The notes beneath the pieces were generated by a model, which ran no database searches, had not been told where the DNA came from, and was given only the letters and a program-made list of their open reading frames with translations. From NCBI GenBank assembly GCA_016194725.1, contig JACQAW010000485.1:1-7845 (forward strand): a stretch of 7,845 nucleotides of DNA. Direction: 5' to 3'. This DNA comes from Deltaproteobacteria bacterium. Its GTDB lineage: Bacteria > Bdellovibrionota > UBA1018 > UBA923. A program made the translations under genes and the position numbers. Of the stretch, positions 6,713 through 7,845 are shown piece by piece (position 1 is the stretch's first letter; every line of letters starts with the position of its first letter).

Positions 6713-6927
6713 GGCGGCCTGTTATGATTTATATTTAAGAATATTGTTGACGTTATTTTTATGTTTGCCGGTCCCAAGCTTTGCCTTGCTCTTGAAATGG
6801 CCCAGGAATGTCTCTGGCGGCCTTGTAACGACTCAATTTTAGTGCGTGAGTCTTTGGCTTCATGCCTGATTTTATAACTTGATTCTAGAGGCGCCCAGCA
6901 CGTTTAAAGAGGGGCTGATTTCTCGTG
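6713..6927. other. AT-rich intergenic region before the HNH-family gene
   Basis: Base composition drops sharply after the lipase stop, with runs such as TTATATTTAAGAATATT near 6730-6745. I find no RNA gene or clear terminator here. A 38-codon frame at 6761-6877 has no ribosome-binding site and unremarkable content, so I do not call it. AAGAGGGG at 6907-6914 looks like a Shine-Dalgarno but lies 26 nt before the ATG at 6941, too far for normal use. The composition change marks the left side of an apparently acquired segment that continues to the window end. Confidence 0.4.
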
Positions 6928-6948
6928 TTATTCATTTGCGATGAATAA
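6928..6948 (+). promoter_or_regulatory. Hairpin that contains the start codon of the HNH-family gene
   Basis: TTATTCAT (6928-6935) and ATGAATAA (6941-6948) are perfect 8-bp complements around the 5-nt loop TTGCG. The right arm begins exactly at the predicted ATG. In the mRNA the initiation codon would be paired, though the stem is AT-rich and only moderately stable. If translation instead begins at the second Met (ATG at 6959), the hairpin would be a leader element. A function in restraining expression is an inference. Confidence 0.4.
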
Positions 6949-7654
6949 AAGAAATACTATGGATCTGGAAATACACCTTAAAGCCCTTGAAGTCGCCGGC
7001 CGCTATTTGAGCTGTGTTGGCGAGGTCATCGATATCTTGCAGGCGTTAGATGACCGGAAAACGTTTCGTCGTTATGGGTGCACGAGCCTTTACAAGTATG
7101 CGGTCAAGCACTTGAAGCTCTCAGAAGATTGCGCCTATAACTTCATTTCGATTGCCAGGAAGTCGGCAGTCATTCCAGCTTTCAAACAAGAGATAAAAAT
7201 CGGAAATATTTCTGTTTCCAAAGCCCGAAAGCTTTGTTCGGTCATCACCGCCGAGAATCAAGTGAAGTGGCTGGATTTTGCCAAAACAGTATCTTCAAAG
7301 GTGCTTGAGCGTGAAGTGGCCAGGGTTAACCCCAAAGCCGCTGTTTCTGATAGGGCGACTTATTTATCCTGGGATCGCCTTAAAGTCGAGATGGGCATTT
7401 CAGAAGAATGCATGCAGAAGTTAAGAAGAGTGCAGGACCTGGAATCACAGCGCCTGCAGAAAGCCGCTGGCTTTGAAGACACTCTTTCGTCTGCGCTGGA
7501 TGCATACTTAGAGAAATTTGATCCGGTGAAAAAAGCCCAGAGAAGCTTGGACAGAAAAGTGAAGACGGAATCCAATGCGGTGCGTCCCGTATCGGGACGG
7601 GTAGCGATTGCGCAAAACAAAAGCCGAAAACCCCGCTCAGCTGGCTTAGTTTAG
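6941..7654 (+). CDS. HNH-endonuclease-family protein lacking the C-terminal HNH domain
   Basis: This 237-residue, mostly helical and basic protein matches, from memory, the N-terminal region of HNH endonuclease-like proteins found in many copies in Bdellovibrionota genomes. Supporting blocks are a start LEIHLKALEVAGRY; then YGCTSLYKYAVKHLKLSEDCAYNFISIARKS; then IGNISVSKARKLCSVI; EREVARVNPKAAVSD; and an ALDAYLEKFDPVKKAQRS segment at about 186-202. In full-length relatives a short basic linker like RKPRSA leads directly into the metal-binding HNH nuclease domain. Here the frame ends at RKPRSAGLV, with no HNH, Cys knuckle or catalytic His visible. It is therefore probably a truncated copy, with the nuclease half lost or separated by the adjoining insertion sequence. 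An HNH-less paralogue is the alternative. Composition is more AT-rich than in the genes to the left. The start is ATG 6941 or the in-frame ATG 6959; neither has a good Shine-Dalgarno. Confidence 0.7.
   Translation: MNKRNTMDLEIHLKALEVAGRYLSCVGEVIDILQALDDRKTFRRYGCTSLYKYAVKHLKLSEDCAYNFISIARKSAVIPAFKQEIKIGNISVSKARKLCSVITAENQVKWLDFAKTVSSKVLEREVARVNPKAAVSDRATYLSWDRLKVEMGISEECMQKLRRVQDLESQRLQKAAGFEDTLSSALDAYLEKFDPVKKAQRSLDRKVKTESNAVRPVSGRVAIAQNKSRKPRSAGLV
7583..7599 (+). repeat. Tight inverted repeat inside the end of the HNH-family gene
   Basis: CGTCCCG (7583-7589) and CGGGACG (7593-7599) are perfect complements around the 3-nt loop TAT. The hairpin is GC-rich within an otherwise AT-leaning gene. 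It encodes part of RPVSGR in the linker. It could be an incidental codon pattern, a transcription pause site, or a remnant of a mobile-element end. Confidence 0.35.
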
Positions 7655-7709
7655 AAAAGCGCTTACAGCAGGCGGCTTCACTGTATCAGCCGGTAGGCTG
7701 AGAAAAAGA

Positions 7710-7803
7710 AGTCATGACTCTCCGGGGTTAATGCGTAGTTGGGCTAAATAAGCCCGGCGTGAATAAAAACCATTAACCGAAAGCAAAAGAGAGAGTCATG
7801 ACT
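7710..7803 (+). promoter_or_regulatory. Nested inverted repeat that would sequester the transposase start codon
   Basis: Three paired blocks nest in order. The outer pair is AGTCATGACTCTC (7710-7722) with GAGAGTCATGACT (7791-7803), 13 bp perfect. The middle pair is GGTTAATG (7726-7733) with CATTAACC (7771-7778), 8 bp perfect. The inner pair is GGGCT (7741-7745) with AGCCC (7751-7755) around AAATA, extendable to 7738/7758 with two G-U pairs. The right outer arm contains the transposase ATG (7798-7800) and most of its purine-rich ribosome-binding stretch. A read-through RNA entering from the left would fold and hide the start. Both outer arms also contain the palindrome AGTCATGACT, so they could equally be a pair of protein-binding sites. 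The pairing is seen directly; the regulatory role is inferred by analogy with IS10 and IS50. Confidence 0.6.
7739..7767 (+). promoter_or_regulatory. Possible transposase promoter inside the nested repeat
   Basis: TTGGGC (7739-7744) is separated by 17 bp from AATAAA (7762-7767), matching the -35 and -10 consensus at 3 and 4 of 6 positions. Transcription would start near 7774, so the element's own mRNA would lack the left arms of the inverted repeat and leave the start codon free. The hexamer matches are weak and the proposal rests mainly on position. Confidence 0.25.
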
Positions 7804-7845
7804 CAACGACAGTACATAATTAACAGAAAAGCAAACATCACTCAA
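7798..7845 (+). CDS. Transposase N-terminus, probably IS481-like (runs off the right edge)
   Basis: Sixteen codons are visible: MTQRQYIINRKANITQ, open to the window edge. The pattern Q-x-I-I-x-x-K-x-x-I matches, from memory, the N-terminus of helix-turn-helix DDE transposases of the IS481-like group, in which a continuation such as 'GNISEAC...LGVSR' forms the DNA-binding helices. That part and the DDE catalytic core lie outside. An AAAGAGAGAG stretch directly upstream (7786-7795) can act as a ribosome-binding site but is partly inside the inverted-repeat arm. With so few residues the family call is tentative. That it is the start of a mobile-element gene is more likely than not, given the structured leader. 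Confidence 0.5.
   Translation, partial: MTQRQYIINRKANITQ

Larger units (their letters stand above)
7682..7845 (+). mobile_element. Left end of a probable insertion sequence (runs off the right edge)
   Basis: A transposase-like reading frame opens at 7798, and the structured leader before it is typical of insertion sequences. The outer boundary is not certain. TGTATCAGCCGG at 7682 begins with TGT, as do the terminal repeats of IS481-type elements, and leaves a 116-bp leader, so I use it as the provisional left end. A small hairpin, TCAGCC (7686-7691) with GGCTGA (7696-7701), lies right at this end. The right terminal repeat and target duplication are outside the window, so the boundary could also be closer to the stop codon at 7652-7654. 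Confidence 0.45.

Noticed and set aside
6747..6752. TTGACG as a -35 element for the HNH-family gene
   Set aside because: The sequence 16-18 bp downstream is GC-rich (GGTCCC) and offers no -10 hexamer.
6761..6877. Possible 38-codon small protein in the intergenic region
   Set aside because: There is no Shine-Dalgarno, no signal or membrane segment, and no pattern that separates it from chance in an AT-rich gap.
7611..7700. HNH domain in another frame after the stop, which would indicate a simple frameshift
   Set aside because: I looked in all forward frames up to the provisional IS end and saw no Cys/His or Asn pattern of an HNH motif, so a local frameshift does not restore it.

Overview
The window is a GC-rich bacterial chromosome segment carrying seven protein genes that I regard as real, plus the first 16 codons of an eighth. 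The Sec signal peptide and the membrane-sensor architecture suggest a Gram-negative host. The helical HNH-endonuclease-type protein at the right resembles a family I associate with Bdellovibrionota/Oligoflexia. The 7TM receptor-cyclase would also suit a Leptospirales-type spirochaete. The lineage call is therefore an inference of low to moderate confidence.

Left part (1-4376). The 5' portion of a HutD-family cupin gene runs leftward off the edge. It is divergent from a gene for a large exported protein of unknown function (466-2169). A long perfect hairpin follows that gene. Next comes a membrane protein (2328-4376) with a periplasmic beta-sandwich-like sensor region, about seven membrane helices and a C-terminal class III nucleotidyl cyclase domain. 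Several nucleotide-binding positions of that domain are not canonical.

Middle part (4423-6712). A small leftward gene for a two-helix membrane protein with a zinc-ribbon-like tail is convergent with the cyclase gene and divergent from an enoyl-CoA hydratase-superfamily gene. The latter matches 3-hydroxyisobutyryl-CoA hydrolase (valine catabolism). It is followed 21 bp later by a lipase-like alpha/beta hydrolase without a signal peptide. These two probably form a short acyl/CoA-metabolism transcription unit.

Right part (6713-7845). The sequence becomes visibly more AT-rich and accessory in character. After a 228-bp gap comes a gene for the helical N-terminal part of an HNH-endonuclease-family protein, which stops about where the HNH nuclease domain should begin. 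It is followed by the left end of a probable insertion sequence whose transposase starts at 7798. The transposase start codon and ribosome-binding region lie in the right arm of a nested inverted repeat (7710-7803). This layout fits the known strategy by which insertion sequences block transposase translation from read-through transcripts, and it is the most interesting structure here. I see no CRISPR array, tRNA, rRNA or recognisable defence system.
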